A stretch of 64,000 nt of DNA from HLUCCA09 sp038757905 (GCA_038757905.1 JBCDGG010000003.1:1-64000), one strand, 5' to 3'; shown: positions 8,013 to 16,924, numbered from the stretch's first letter. Translations and numbers: made by a program. The notes: a model not told the origin generated them from the sequence alone.

Positions 8013-8699
8013 CTATGCGCCCTCGACCAGGCGACCTCCGTCGAGGCGGACGACCCGGTCCATCCGCGCGGCAAGCTCGGGGTTGTGCGTCGCGATCAAG
8101 GCGGACAACCCCGTCTCCCGCACCAGATCCATCAGGACGCCGAACACCGTGTCCGACGTCGCCGGGTCGAGGTTGCCGGTGGGCTCGTCGGCCAAGAGAA
8201 GCTGCGGGCGGTTTGCCAGCGCCCGGCAGAAGGCTACCCGCTGCTGCTCGCCGCCCGACATCTCCGCCGGACGGTGAAGCGCCCGCCCGGCCAGACCGAC
8301 CGCGTCGAGCAGCGCGTGCGCCCGGTCCGCCGCCATGCCCTGGCCCTGTCCCGCCGCCAGTTGCGGCAGCACGATGTTCTCGGTCGCGCTGAACTCCGGC
8401 AGCAGATGGTGAAACTGATAGACGAACCCCACCAGATCGCGCCGCGCGACCGTGCGCGCCGCATCGCCAAGCGCGCTCATCTCGCGGCCGGCAAGCCAGA
8501 CCTCGCCCACATCGGCCGTGTCGAGCAGGCCCGCGATGTGCAGTAGCGTCGACTTGCCCGCACCCGACGGCGCCACCAGCGCCACCACCTCGCCCGCCGC
8601 CACGCGCAGATCGGCGCCCTCCAGCACCTGAACCTCGCCGGGCATGCCGGGATTGTAGGACTTTCGCAGCCCCCGAAGCTCCAGAACTGTTTCAGCCAC
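8013..8699 (-). CDS. lolD: LolD, lipoprotein-releasing ABC ATPase
   Basis: A 228-residue cytoplasmic ATPase that powers extraction of outer-membrane lipoproteins from the inner membrane by LolCE. Walker A reads APSGAGKST (first Gly replaced by Ala), the signature is MSGGEQQRVAF, Walker B is LLLADEPTGNLD, and the switch His is in ATHNPEL. I chose the GTG at 8,699 (start AETVLELRGL) because it gives the family length. The frame continues to another GTG at 8,789 that overlaps the upstream stop as GTGA; using it would add 30 residues encoded by a 12-bp tandem repeat (Gly/Ala-rich). The upstream gene is its membrane partner. Confidence 0.92.
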   Translation of the reverse strand: MAETVLELRGLRKSYNPGMPGEVQVLEGADLRVAAGEVVALVAPSGAGKSTLLHIAGLLDTADVGEVWLAGREMSALGDAARTVARRDLVGFVYQFHHLLPEFSATENIVLPQLAAGQGQGMAADRAHALLDAVGLAGRALHRPAEMSGGEQQRVAFCRALANRPQLLLADEPTGNLDPATSDTVFGVLMDLVRETGLSALIATHNPELAARMDRVVRLDGGRLVEGA

Positions 8700-8712
8700 G
8701 GCCACGGCCCCT

Positions 8713-8784
8713 GCCCCAGCATGTGCCCCAGCCAATGCCCCGGCGCATGCCCCGGCCCGTGCCCCAGCCCAGGCCCCTGTGGCC
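8713..8784. repeat. 12-bp degenerate tandem repeat at the lolC/E-lolD junction
   Basis: Six consecutive 12-bp units of the type GCCCCAGCCAAT / GCCCCGGCGCAT / GCCCCGGCCCGT start at 8,713, 8,725, 8,737, 8,749, 8,761 and 8,773. The unit length keeps the lolD frame open, so on the minus strand the block would encode a Gly/Ala repeat if translation started at 8,789. Confidence 0.8.
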
Positions 8785-8785
8785 C

Positions 8786-10090
8786 TCACTCATAGCGCAG
8801 CGCCTCGACCGGGTTCATCCGCGCCGCACGCCGCGCGGGGAAGATCGTCACGAAGAACGACAGGCCGAGCGACAGCGACACTGCCGACATCACATCGCCG
8901 AACTCCAGCTTCGCCGGTAAAGCGTAGATGCCGCGGATCGCGGGATCCCAGACACCGCCCCCCATTGCCCAGTTCACGAAAGAAAAGATCGGGTCGATAT
9001 AGATCGCGAAGAGACAGCCCAGGATCACGCCCGCCAGCGTCCCCACCAGCCCCACCGACGCGCCGCAAATGAAGAACACCCGCAGCACCGCGCCCTCGGT
9101 CAACCCCATGGTGCGCAGGATGCCGATATCGCGGCCCTTATTCTTCACCAGCATGATGAGACCCGAGATGATGTTCATCGCGGCAATCAGGACGAGGATC
9201 GACAGGATCACGAACATGACGTTGTCTTCGACCTCCAGCGCGCGCAGGAACGCGCCCGACGCGTCGCGCCATGTCCACAGGAGCGTCCGTTCGCCCCCGG
9301 CGCGCAGAAGCGGCAACGTGTAGTCGCCCACCCTGTCGGGATCGTCGACCATCACTTCCAGCTCGTCCGCCGCCCCCTCCCGGTTGAAGTAGCTCTGCGC
9401 TTCGGCGAACGGCATGTAGAGGCGGGTCCGGTCGATGTCCCAGCGCCCGGCCTGGAAGATGTAGACCACCTCGTAACTGTTGACGCGGGGCGAGGTGCCG
9501 AAAGGCGTTCGTGCACCGTCGGGCGAGATGAGGCGGATCCGGTCGCCCGGCTGCAGCTGCAACTCCTGCGCGACCCCCCAGCCGACCGCGACCCCCTCGG
9601 CGAAGCGCGCGATCTCGCCCCGCGCGCGTTCGGGGCTTGCGACCCGTGGAATGGTCGCCAGATCGGCCGCCGCGATGCCGAACACCTCGACCCCGGCATT
9701 GCGCTGATTGGCCGTCGCCATGACCTGCCCCTTGATCAGCGGCGCGACACGGGTGACTCCCTCGACGGCACGCAGACGCTCGGCCATGGCATCGTAATCG
9801 TCGATCGTCCGATCCTGCTGGCCGGTCTCCGAGACAGCCACCGCATTGTAGACCGTGACATGGGCGTTCGCGCCGAGGATCGTGTCGACGAACTCCGCCC
9901 GGAAACCGGAACGCACCGCGAGCGTGACGATCAGCGCGAAGACGGCAAGCGTGACCCCGATCAGCGAGATCCAAGTCATCACGCTGACCCCGCCCTCGGA
10001 GCGGCGCGCGCGCAGGTAGCGCCACGCGATCATCCATTCGTAGCGGGCAAAGGGTGGGGTGCGTCGAAAGGAATGCGGGCTGTCGGCCAA
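8786..10090 (-). CDS. LolC/LolE-family lipoprotein-releasing permease
   Basis: A 434-residue FtsX-type membrane subunit of the Lol lipoprotein exporter. The N-terminus carries the family motif FARYEWMIAWRYLRARR, then a first helix at about residues 35-60, a periplasmic domain with GANAHVTVYN, and three C-terminal helices from about residue 290. The start is TTG at 10,090 with CGGAG upstream; an internal ATG at 10,033 would cut into the conserved N-terminal motif, so TTG is preferred. Only one LolC/E-type subunit is present, consistent with alphaproteobacterial exporters built on one such protein (LolF type). It overlaps the possible long lolD start. Confidence 0.9.
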   Translation of the reverse strand: MADSPHSFRRTPPFARYEWMIAWRYLRARRSEGGVSVMTWISLIGVTLAVFALIVTLAVRSGFRAEFVDTILGANAHVTVYNAVAVSETGQQDRTIDDYDAMAERLRAVEGVTRVAPLIKGQVMATANQRNAGVEVFGIAAADLATIPRVASPERARGEIARFAEGVAVGWGVAQELQLQPGDRIRLISPDGARTPFGTSPRVNSYEVVYIFQAGRWDIDRTRLYMPFAEAQSYFNREGAADELEVMVDDPDRVGDYTLPLLRAGGERTLLWTWRDASGAFLRALEVEDNVMFVILSILVLIAAMNIISGLIMLVKNKGRDIGILRTMGLTEGAVLRVFFICGASVGLVGTLAGVILGCLFAIYIDPIFSFVNWAMGGGVWDPAIRGIYALPAKLEFGDVMSAVSLSLGLSFFVTIFPARRAARMNPVEALRYE

Positions 10091-10272
10091 GGGGCGCTCC
10101 GTTGCACGGGCTGAGTGGCGGGCGGAACGCCGCGTGCCCTCTCATGGCGTCCCCCGGCGGGGGGGTCAACCGGGGCAAGTCGGTCGGCGTGTTTTTGGCA
10201 GAGCGCGCGCCGGTTCGTTCCGGTTCCGAACCGCGCGGCTCGGCGCGATGAACGCGACGTACGCGTGTTACG

Positions 10273-10473
10273 TCAGGTGCCCGAGGAGCGGGTGGAGACG
10301 CGCAAGATCTTTGGCCCCCGGTCGAACGCGCCGGCATCTTTCTTGGCGATCAATCCGGGAAGCACCGCCCCGGCGACGATTTCGCGAACAAGCGCCCGTC
10401 GTCGCACCGCGGAAGACTCGGTCTCCGGCCGATCTGGGCGTGGCTGTCGCCCCGTCCTGTCTTCGGTCTTCAT
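10273..10473 (-). CDS. Possible small hypothetical protein downstream of an FNR box
   Basis: A 66-codon frame starting MKTEDRTGRQ with a GGGGA sequence about 7 bp upstream. The product would be basic and soluble, with Arg-rich N-terminal half and the segment ALVREIVAGAVLPGLIAKKD. I recognise no family. Its only support is the ribosome-binding site, acceptable codon use and a perfect FNR-type box about 150 bp upstream on the same transcriptional path. It could be spurious, with the box serving an unannotated small RNA instead. Confidence 0.3.
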   Translation of the reverse strand: MKTEDRTGRQPRPDRPETESSAVRRRALVREIVAGAVLPGLIAKKDAGAFDRGPKILRVSTRSSGT

Positions 10474-10625
10474 GAGTCCCCACAATCCGGGCCTGGGTCC
10501 GACTGGCCCTCTCCTCCTCTGCCGCTTCCGAGGCTTGAGAAAGACTTCTTAGATAGTAGTCGACTTAAAGACACAGCACCGGAAACGGCTCGCCCTAAGG
10601 CTGATTCAACGAAGTGACAGATGCA

Positions 10626-10639
10626 TTGATATGCATCAA
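10626..10639. promoter_or_regulatory. Perfect FNR/FnrL box
   Basis: TTGAT-ATGC-ATCAA matches the FNR/FnrL consensus TTGAT-N4-ATCAA in all ten defined positions. It lies in an AT-rich island between the 3-prime end of the N-demethylase-like gene and the small ORF at 10,273-10,473 (minus). No protein gene starts nearby on the plus strand, so it most likely serves a minus-strand transcript. I could not assign a convincing -10 element. Confidence 0.75.
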
Positions 10640-10703
10640 GCGCAGCGACGTCGCAGGCGCCGCAGGGGGATCGGGCACCGGCGAACTCTCGCCCAACCGC
10701 GCC

Positions 10704-11672
10704 CTACGCCCCGCTGCGCCCGTCCGTCGCAGCGTGCGCCGCTTCCGCCGCGGCTTCGCGCTGCCGGGCGAGATAGGCCGCGGCGCCCGCGGCCTGCTGG
10801 GGCGTCAGCGCGCCCCAAGGCAGCAGGCGCGTCTGGATGGAAAACACGATGGCGCGGCTCTGCGGCAGCCGCACGAAGACCTGCCGTTCGGAGCGCAGGA
10901 AGGCCGTGCCCGCGTCCAGATCTTCCACCGCGTCCGCCTCGCGCCCCGGTGTGAACAACCAGGGCGTCTCCGCACCGAGCGCGTTCATGCGCATCAGCAT
11001 GCGGCCCGGGGCCAAGCCGTCCAGCAACCGCTGCACCCGTCGCGCCACCACATCGGTGTAACGGCCGACGGGGGCATGGATCCGCCGCATGGGACGGCCG
11101 AGTTTCTCGGCGAGGGACCAATGCGCGGGAAAGCACAGGACCGCCGCGGTCAGCACATGCTCCGGCGCCTCTGGCGCTTTTTCGAGGATGCAGAGATCTT
11201 CCGTAACCAGACGCCCCAGCGTGCCCAGCGGGTCTGCAGGGTCGGGCCGGACGGCGCCACCATCCGGCCGCACGATGCGCGAGGGGCCGACGTCGAAGTC
11301 CGGCCGCGCGTCGAGGGCCGCGGTGACGGTGCGATAGAGCTCATGCAGTGCCGGCCCAGCGCGGTCGAGAGCGCCGATCACCCGGCCGCGATGGCCCTCG
11401 ATCAGGCGGGTGCGCAACGCCATTTGCGCGGCATAGGCCTCGTCCACCGCGAGCCAGTCGTCCGGCTGCAGCGGCGCTGTGCCCGGCAGTCGCGCGGTAT
11501 GAGGGGCATCCCAGGGCGCTGAGGCAAGGCGTTCGTGCAGCACGATATCGCGCTCCGGATCGCGGGCGATCCGACCGGCGGCGCGCCCGTCGGCCACGGG
11601 CGGGGCATCCAGTCCGCCAGCGGCGGCGGGGGCCAAGCTGTCGCCCCCCTTGTCCTTGCCCGCTTGCCGCAT
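10704..11672 (-). CDS. Haem-dependent oxidative N-demethylase family protein (DUF3445)
   Basis: A 322-residue protein resembling the DUF3445/HDOD family, members of which oxidatively demethylate methylamines using haem. Family-like segments are LQPDDWLAVDEAYAAQMALR near residue 70, LVTEDLCILEK near 160, and CFPAHWSLAEKLGRPMRRIH near 185, followed by RLPQSRAIVFSIQTRLLPW. I chose the ATG at 11,672, which has GGGGAGGG upstream; the frame extends to 11,810 without a better start. It stands alone on the minus strand, convergent in layout with an FNR box at its 3-prime side and divergent from dddP. The substrate cannot be told from sequence alone. Confidence 0.75.
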   Translation of the reverse strand: MRQAGKDKGGDSLAPAAAGGLDAPPVADGRAAGRIARDPERDIVLHERLASAPWDAPHTARLPGTAPLQPDDWLAVDEAYAAQMALRTRLIEGHRGRVIGALDRAGPALHELYRTVTAALDARPDFDVGPSRIVRPDGGAVRPDPADPLGTLGRLVTEDLCILEKAPEAPEHVLTAAVLCFPAHWSLAEKLGRPMRRIHAPVGRYTDVVARRVQRLLDGLAPGRMLMRMNALGAETPWLFTPGREADAVEDLDAGTAFLRSERQVFVRLPQSRAIVFSIQTRLLPWGALTPQQAAGAAAYLARQREAAAEAAHAATDGRSGA

Positions 11673-11871
11673 GGTGCTCGCAACCCTCCCCTGGTGCTGG
11701 CGCCGTGCCTCAACGATAAGCCGCCCCTTTGCCGATCGCCACACTTGCCCGTCGCGCGCGCGGCCTGCGCGGCGGGCAAAACGCCCCGAATCCGACGCTT
11801 TGCGCCGCAAACGGGCGGGCGGGCCGGCCCTGGCCGCAGAACCCTGCCCTTAGCCAGACGGAGCCCCCGCG

Positions 11872-13212
11872 ATGAACCTCCATTCCCGCGACCGCCGAAA
11901 GATCGACCCGACACGGGGCGCCTTCCTCGGCGACAACACACCCAACGACGCCGACCGGGTGGAGATCGGGCCGACGCAGCTGGCCTTTCGGGAATGGGAG
12001 GCTGCGGGGCTGGATCTGCCCGACCTGCAGGCGATGCGCCGGTTCCGCTGGGAGCGGCTGACCCGGCAGATCGTGGAGCGCGATCTGGCGGGGCTTCTGG
12101 TGTTCGACCCGCTCAACATCCGCTACGCCACCGACAGCACCAACATGCAGCTGTGGAACACCCATAACCCGTTCCGCGCGCTGCTGGTCTGTGCAGATGG
12201 CTACATGGTGCTGTGGGATTACAAGCTCGCCCCCTTCCTGTCGGAGTTCAATCCGCTGGTGCGCGAGGCGCGCGGCTCGGCGTCGATGTTCTACTTCTCC
12301 ACCGGCGACCGGACCGGCGACGTGGCGCGCGCCTTTGCCGGAGAGGTCGCCGAGCTGCTGCGCGAGCACGCCCCCGGCAACAAGCGGCTGGCAGTCGACA
12401 AGATCATGCTGGTCGGCGCCCGCGCGCTGGAGGCCGAAGGGTTCGAGCTGCACGACGGCGAAGAGGTCACCGAGAAGACCCGCGTCATCAAGGGACCCGA
12501 CGAGATCAAGGCGATGCGCTGCGCCATCCATTCCTGCGAGCAGTCGATGGCGGCGATGGAAGACGCCGCGCGCGACGGCGTGCCCCGGGGCGGCATGAGC
12601 GAGGACGACATCTGGGCGGTGCTCCATGCCGAGAACATCCGCCGCGGCGGCGAGTGGATCGAGACGCGGCTGCTGGCCTCCGGTCCCCGAACCAATCCGT
12701 GGTTTCAGGAGAGCGGGCCACGGATCGTGCACAACAACGAGATCGTCGGCCTCGATACCGACCTGATCGGCCCCTACGGCATCTGCACCGACATCTCGCG
12801 CACCTTCTGGATCGGCCACGCGCCGCCGCGGCCCGACATGATCTATGCCATGCGCCATGCGCACGAGCACATCATGACGAACATGGCCAATCTCGCCCCC
12901 GGCGTGACCTTCGCGGAGTTGCGCGCGCAGTGTCATCCGCTCGACGAGAAGTTCAAGAAGCGCAAGTATAGCTGCTTCATGCACGGCGTAGGCCTTTGCG
13001 ATGAGTGGCCCCATCTGGATTATCCCGAAGACGCCAAGCCCGGCGCCTTCGAAGGCGTGCTGGAGCCCGGCATGGTGCTCTGCGTCGAAGCGCTGGTGGC
13101 CGAGGATGGCGGCGATTTCTCGATCAAGCTGGAAGATCAGGTGCTGATCACCGAGGACGGCCACGAAAACCTGACCTCCTACCCGTTCGACACCGCCCTG
13201 ATGGGTTGCTAG
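11872..13212 (+). CDS. dddP: DddP, DMSP lyase of the M24 peptidase fold
   Basis: A 446-residue enzyme cleaving dimethylsulfoniopropionate to dimethyl sulfide and acrylate. It has the two-domain creatinase/prolidase fold. Counting from the ATG, the metal-ligand set is D295 and D297 (LDTDL), D307 (CTDISR), H371 (MHGVGLCDEW), E406 (CVEA) and E421 (KLEDQ), with the proposed catalytic D377 in the same CDEW motif. These coincide in number and spacing with published DddP enzymes of Roseobacters. Motifs such as RYATDSTNMQLWNTHNPFRA are typical of the family. GGAG precedes the ATG. The gene is monocistronic, divergent from the N-demethylase-like gene; no dmd or other ddd gene is in the window. Confidence 0.96.
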   Translation: MNLHSRDRRKIDPTRGAFLGDNTPNDADRVEIGPTQLAFREWEAAGLDLPDLQAMRRFRWERLTRQIVERDLAGLLVFDPLNIRYATDSTNMQLWNTHNPFRALLVCADGYMVLWDYKLAPFLSEFNPLVREARGSASMFYFSTGDRTGDVARAFAGEVAELLREHAPGNKRLAVDKIMLVGARALEAEGFELHDGEEVTEKTRVIKGPDEIKAMRCAIHSCEQSMAAMEDAARDGVPRGGMSEDDIWAVLHAENIRRGGEWIETRLLASGPRTNPWFQESGPRIVHNNEIVGLDTDLIGPYGICTDISRTFWIGHAPPRPDMIYAMRHAHEHIMTNMANLAPGVTFAELRAQCHPLDEKFKKRKYSCFMHGVGLCDEWPHLDYPEDAKPGAFEGVLEPGMVLCVEALVAEDGGDFSIKLEDQVLITEDGHENLTSYPFDTALMGC

Positions 13213-13429
13213 CCACGGCGCCGCGCCGCTTGCGGCCGGGCCGCAGTGCAAAGGCGGGCCGTGATCATTATCCGCTCACCTTCCAAATCGCCCGCCAAGT
13301 GGGCCGCGTTAGGGACCGGGGTGCGTTCGCGCTGACAGCGCCGCCGGGGGGCATCCGCCCTCCCAGAGCGCCTGCCATATGACGGGCGAGCCTGCACGGG
13401 CGTCACCGGGCTCCCCTGCTCCGCAGCGC

Positions 13430-14668
13430 TCAGCCCCGGATGGAGACCGCCGCCTGATAGGCGTCCAACTCGCGGATCAGGGGAAGGCCCGTCGGCACCT
13501 CGTGCCGCGCGCAGAACTCCGACCACACCGCCCCGAACGGCAAATCCTTGACCTCCTCGGTCAGGGTCAGGCGCGCGGTGAAATCGAGCGCGGCCTCCGC
13601 CGCCTTCAGCCGGTCCATCGGTGCGAGCAAAGCCGCGAGCAGTGCCTTCTGCATGTTCCGCGTGCCGATCACCCAGGCCGCCGTCCGGCTGATCGTGGCA
13701 TCGAAGAAGTCGAGGCCGATATGGGTGCGCTCAAGCAGATCCGCCGCAACCAGTTCGAAGGCCATGGCGCGGATATCGTCGCCCAGCAAGATCACATGAT
13801 CGCTGTCCCACCGCATCGGGCGCGACACATGCAGCAGCAACTCGTCGAGCGACAGGGCGACGGCGCTCAGCTTATCGGCAATGTCCTCGGTCGGGTGAAA
13901 ATGGCCCATGTCCAGGCACAGAAGCGTCCCCTTGCGGATCGCGTAGCCCAGGTAGAACTCGTGGCTGCCCACGGTGCAGGCCTCGACCCCGATGCCGAAC
14001 AGCTTGCTCTCGACGGCATCCAGCATGTGGCGGCGATCCAGGGGCGCGGCCAGCATTGCATCCAGCGCTTGCTCCAGCCGGGCGCGGGCGGCGCTCCGGT
14101 CGACGGGCGTGTCCTTGTACCCGTCCGGGACCCAGATGTTGTTGACCGCGGGCGCGCCCAGCTCCGCCCCCATCCGGGCGGCGATGTCGCGGGTGCGCTT
14201 CCCGTGCTCGATCCAGAAATTGCGAATGCCGGGATCGGGATGAGACAGCGTCAGGTTGTCGTCCGCTTTCTCATGGGCAAAGAACGTGGGGTTGAAATCG
14301 AGCCCGAGGCCCTGCGCCCTGGCCCAGTCGACCCAGGGGGCGAAGTGGCTGTACTCGATCTCGTCCCGGTCCGGCGCCGCGTCGGTGTCCATATACATCG
14401 CGTGCAGGTTCAGACGGTGGCGGCCCGGGATCAGCGCATAGGAGAACTCCAGATCGCGGCGCAACTCGTCCGGGGTGCGGGCCCGGCCGGGGTGGTTTCC
14501 CGTGGCCTGAATGCCCCCGCCCGAGCTGCCCGTGCGCGCCTCGAACCCGATCACGTCGTCGCCCTGCCAGCAATGCATCGAGATGGGGATCGACGCCAGC
14601 CGCGTCAGCGCCGCTTCGGTATCTACCTCCCACTCGGCGAAAGCCGCCTTCGCGCTGTCATAGGTCAT
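13430..14668 (-). CDS. rhaA: L-rhamnose isomerase
   Basis: A 412-residue enzyme converting L-rhamnose to L-rhamnulose. It closely resembles enterobacterial RhaA: ISMHCWQGDDVIGFEA near the N-terminus, GGIQATGNHPG, RLNLHAMYMDTDA, GLDFNPTFFAHE, VESKLFGIG, CLDMGHFHPTEDIADK, LLHVSRPMRWDSDHV and HIGLDFFDATISR, which include the metal-binding Glu/Asp/His set. The ATG at 14,668 has GAGGGGG upstream, and the start is 10 bp after the rhaD stop, so the two form an operon. Rhizobial rhamnose clusters usually carry a different isomerase type, which makes this a mosaic cluster. Function is firm. Confidence 0.95.
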   Translation of the reverse strand: MTYDSAKAAFAEWEVDTEAALTRLASIPISMHCWQGDDVIGFEARTGSSGGGIQATGNHPGRARTPDELRRDLEFSYALIPGRHRLNLHAMYMDTDAAPDRDEIEYSHFAPWVDWARAQGLGLDFNPTFFAHEKADDNLTLSHPDPGIRNFWIEHGKRTRDIAARMGAELGAPAVNNIWVPDGYKDTPVDRSAARARLEQALDAMLAAPLDRRHMLDAVESKLFGIGVEACTVGSHEFYLGYAIRKGTLLCLDMGHFHPTEDIADKLSAVALSLDELLLHVSRPMRWDSDHVILLGDDIRAMAFELVAADLLERTHIGLDFFDATISRTAAWVIGTRNMQKALLAALLAPMDRLKAAEAALDFTARLTLTEEVKDLPFGAVWSEFCARHEVPTGLPLIRELDAYQAAVSIRG

Positions 14669-14678
14669 CGCGGCCCCC

Positions 14679-16781
14679 TCAGCGTGTGAAAGCCTGGGGA
14701 TTGCCCGCATCCACGTTCAGAATGTTGCCCGTGGACTTGCCCGAGACCTCCGCGGCGAAGAAGTAGCAGGCCTCGGCAATATCCTCCGGCAGGACGGAGC
14801 GCTTGAGGAGCGAGCGTTGTCGGTACATCTCCTCCAGTCCCTGCTTGTCCGTGCCATAGGTATCGGCCCGCTGCGCCAGCCACTCGCCCTCCCAGATCTT
14901 CGAGCCGCGCAACACGGCGTCGGGGTTCACGACGTTGACGCGGATCCCGGCCTCGGCCCCCTCCAGCGCCAGACAGCGGGCGAGGTGGATCTCGCTGGCC
15001 TTGGCGGTGCAATAGGCCGAGGCGTTGGGCGAAGCCGCCAAGCCGTTCTTGGAGGCGACGAACACGATGGAGCCGCCCATATCCTGCACCCGCATCAGGC
15101 GGAACGCCTCGCGGCTGACAAGGAAATACCCCGTCGCCAGCACATCCATGTTCTGGGTCCAGAGGGCGAGCGTGGTGTCCTCGATCGCGGCGGCCGAAGC
15201 GATCCCCGCGTTCGACACCAGAATGTCCACCCCGCCGAACGCCACCGCCGCCTCTGCAAATGCCGCCGCCACGGCCGCTTCCTCGGTGACGTTCACGGCG
15301 ACGGAGCGGACGACGTCGTCTCCGAAGCGGGCGGCAAGATCGTCATGCGCGCGCTGCAGCGCCGTTTCGTTGATGTCGGCCAGCATCACGCAGGCGCCCT
15401 CCGCCAGATAGCGCGCGGCCGTGGCCGAGCCGATCCCGCCGGCGCCGCCCGTCACCAGGGCGATGCGGCCCGCCAAGGATCTCGGCTTCGGCATCCGCTG
15501 CAGCTTTGCCTCCTCAAGCTGCCAGTACTCGATGTCGAACGCTTCCTGTTCCGGCAGGCCGCGATAGGCGCTCACGGCCGACGCACCGCGCATGACGTTG
15601 ATCGCGTTGACGTAGAACTCGCCCGAGATGCGCGCCGTCGCCTTGTCCTTGGCAAAGGTGATCATGCCCACCCCGGGAACGAGGTAGACCACGGCATTTG
15701 GATCGCGCATCGCGGGGCTATCGGGGCGCTTGCACCGCTCGTAGTAGGCCCTGTGCTGGTCGCGGTAGGACGCGATCTGCGCGGGCAGGCGGGCGATGAC
15801 CTCGTCCAGCTCGCCTTTGGCCGGATCGAACTCCACCACGAGCGGGCTGATCTTGGTGCGCAGGAAGTGATCCGGACAGGACGTGCCGAGCGCCGCGAGC
15901 GGCGCCATGTCCCGGGCATTTACGAACTCCAACACCGCGTCGCTGTCGTTGAAGTGTCCGACCATGGGATGCTGGCTCGACACGAAGCCCCGGATCGCGG
16001 GCATCAGCCGTGCGGCGACGGCGCGGCGCTCCGCGGGCGGCAGGCTTTCGCATCTAGCACCGCCGAAGGCCGGGATATCGGCGGTTCTTTCGGCGAGCCA
16101 AGCAGTGGCGACGTTGATCGTGTCGATGGTGGTGTCGTAGCAGGCGCGCGCCGTGTCGCCCCAGGTGAACAGGCCATGGCTCTCCAGCACGACCCCATCG
16201 GCATCGGGGTGTTCGCGGCAGAACCGTTCGAGCCAGAGCCCCAGCTCGAAGCCCGGGCGCTTCCAGGGCAACCACCCGATCCGGCCGCCGAAGACCTCCG
16301 CGGTCAGGGCTTCGGACTTGGCCGCAGCGGCCAGCGCGATCACCGCATCGGCATGGACATGATCGACATGCTTGCGCGGCACGAACGCATGGAGTGGCGT
16401 GTCGATGGAGGCCGCCCGCGGGTTCAGGCCGAACGTGCAGTGCGGCAGGTAGCCGACCATCTCGTCCTCATACGCCACCCCGCGATAGAGCGGCTTCAGG
16501 GCCTGCAGCTTGTCCATGTAGAGCGTGGCGAACCCGTCGAGCGTCATTGAACCGATGTCGCCCCCCGATCCCTTGACCCAAAGTACCTCGACCCGCTCGC
16601 CGGTGAGCGGGTCGGTCTCCGCGACCTTGGCCGAGGTGTTGCCGCCGCCGTAATTGGTGACGCGCTTATCCGCCCCCAGAAGGTTCGAGCGATAAAGCAG
16701 CAGCTCCGATTCGCTCAGCCCATCGGCGCTCGCCGCGTCCCACCGGTTCGCAAGAAGCTGATTTTCGATGGTTTTGAGCAT
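14679..16781 (-). CDS. rhaD: RhaD, rhamnulose-1-phosphate aldolase / lactaldehyde dehydrogenase fusion
   Basis: A 700-residue bifunctional cytoplasmic enzyme. The N-terminal class II aldolase domain (about 1-420) splits rhamnulose-1-phosphate into dihydroxyacetone phosphate and L-lactaldehyde; its zinc-site region includes HVDHVHADAV. The C-terminal short-chain dehydrogenase domain (about 430-700) has the Rossmann motif TGGAGGIGSATA and the YxxxK active site in SAYCTAKASE, and is thought to oxidise the lactaldehyde. The start at 16,781 (MLKTIENQLL) follows a strong GGGAGGAG ribosome-binding site; the longer frame to 16,817 is not needed. It is first in the minus-strand rhaD-rhaA operon and diverges from rhaR across a palindrome-rich control region. 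Confidence 0.95.
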   Translation of the reverse strand: MLKTIENQLLANRWDAASADGLSESELLLYRSNLLGADKRVTNYGGGNTSAKVAETDPLTGERVEVLWVKGSGGDIGSMTLDGFATLYMDKLQALKPLYRGVAYEDEMVGYLPHCTFGLNPRAASIDTPLHAFVPRKHVDHVHADAVIALAAAAKSEALTAEVFGGRIGWLPWKRPGFELGLWLERFCREHPDADGVVLESHGLFTWGDTARACYDTTIDTINVATAWLAERTADIPAFGGARCESLPPAERRAVAARLMPAIRGFVSSQHPMVGHFNDSDAVLEFVNARDMAPLAALGTSCPDHFLRTKISPLVVEFDPAKGELDEVIARLPAQIASYRDQHRAYYERCKRPDSPAMRDPNAVVYLVPGVGMITFAKDKATARISGEFYVNAINVMRGASAVSAYRGLPEQEAFDIEYWQLEEAKLQRMPKPRSLAGRIALVTGGAGGIGSATAARYLAEGACVMLADINETALQRAHDDLAARFGDDVVRSVAVNVTEEAAVAAAFAEAAVAFGGVDILVSNAGIASAAAIEDTTLALWTQNMDVLATGYFLVSREAFRLMRVQDMGGSIVFVASKNGLAASPNASAYCTAKASEIHLARCLALEGAEAGIRVNVVNPDAVLRGSKIWEGEWLAQRADTYGTDKQGLEEMYRQRSLLKRSVLPEDIAEACYFFAAEVSGKSTGNILNVDAGNPQAFTR

Positions 16782-16854
16782 GAACTCCTCCCAGTCGGCG
16801 CGGGGCGCCTGATGCAATCCGTCGATCCGACGCTGCGGATGCTTCGGTCAGAAG

Positions 16855-16923
16855 TCAATCAGTTTCAATCATGATTGATCGTGCTGCACCGCAGAATGAT
16901 TGAACTTGATCGTTTGTGATTGA
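16855..16923. promoter_or_regulatory. TGATTGA half-site cluster, probable RhaR operator
   Basis: Five copies of the heptamer TGATTGA/TCAATCA: at 16,855-16,861 and 16,865-16,871 (inverted), and 16,872-16,878, 16,897-16,903 and 16,917-16,923 (direct). The two central copies form the perfect palindrome TCAATCATGATTGA (16,865-16,878). The cluster lies between rhaD and the DeoR-type rhaR, the expected place for a repressor controlling both directions. Confidence 0.7.
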
Positions 16924-16924
16924 C

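Noticed and set aside
14817..16550. 577-codon plus-strand frame opposite rhaD
   Set aside because: Antisense shadow of a gene with clear aldolase and dehydrogenase motifs.
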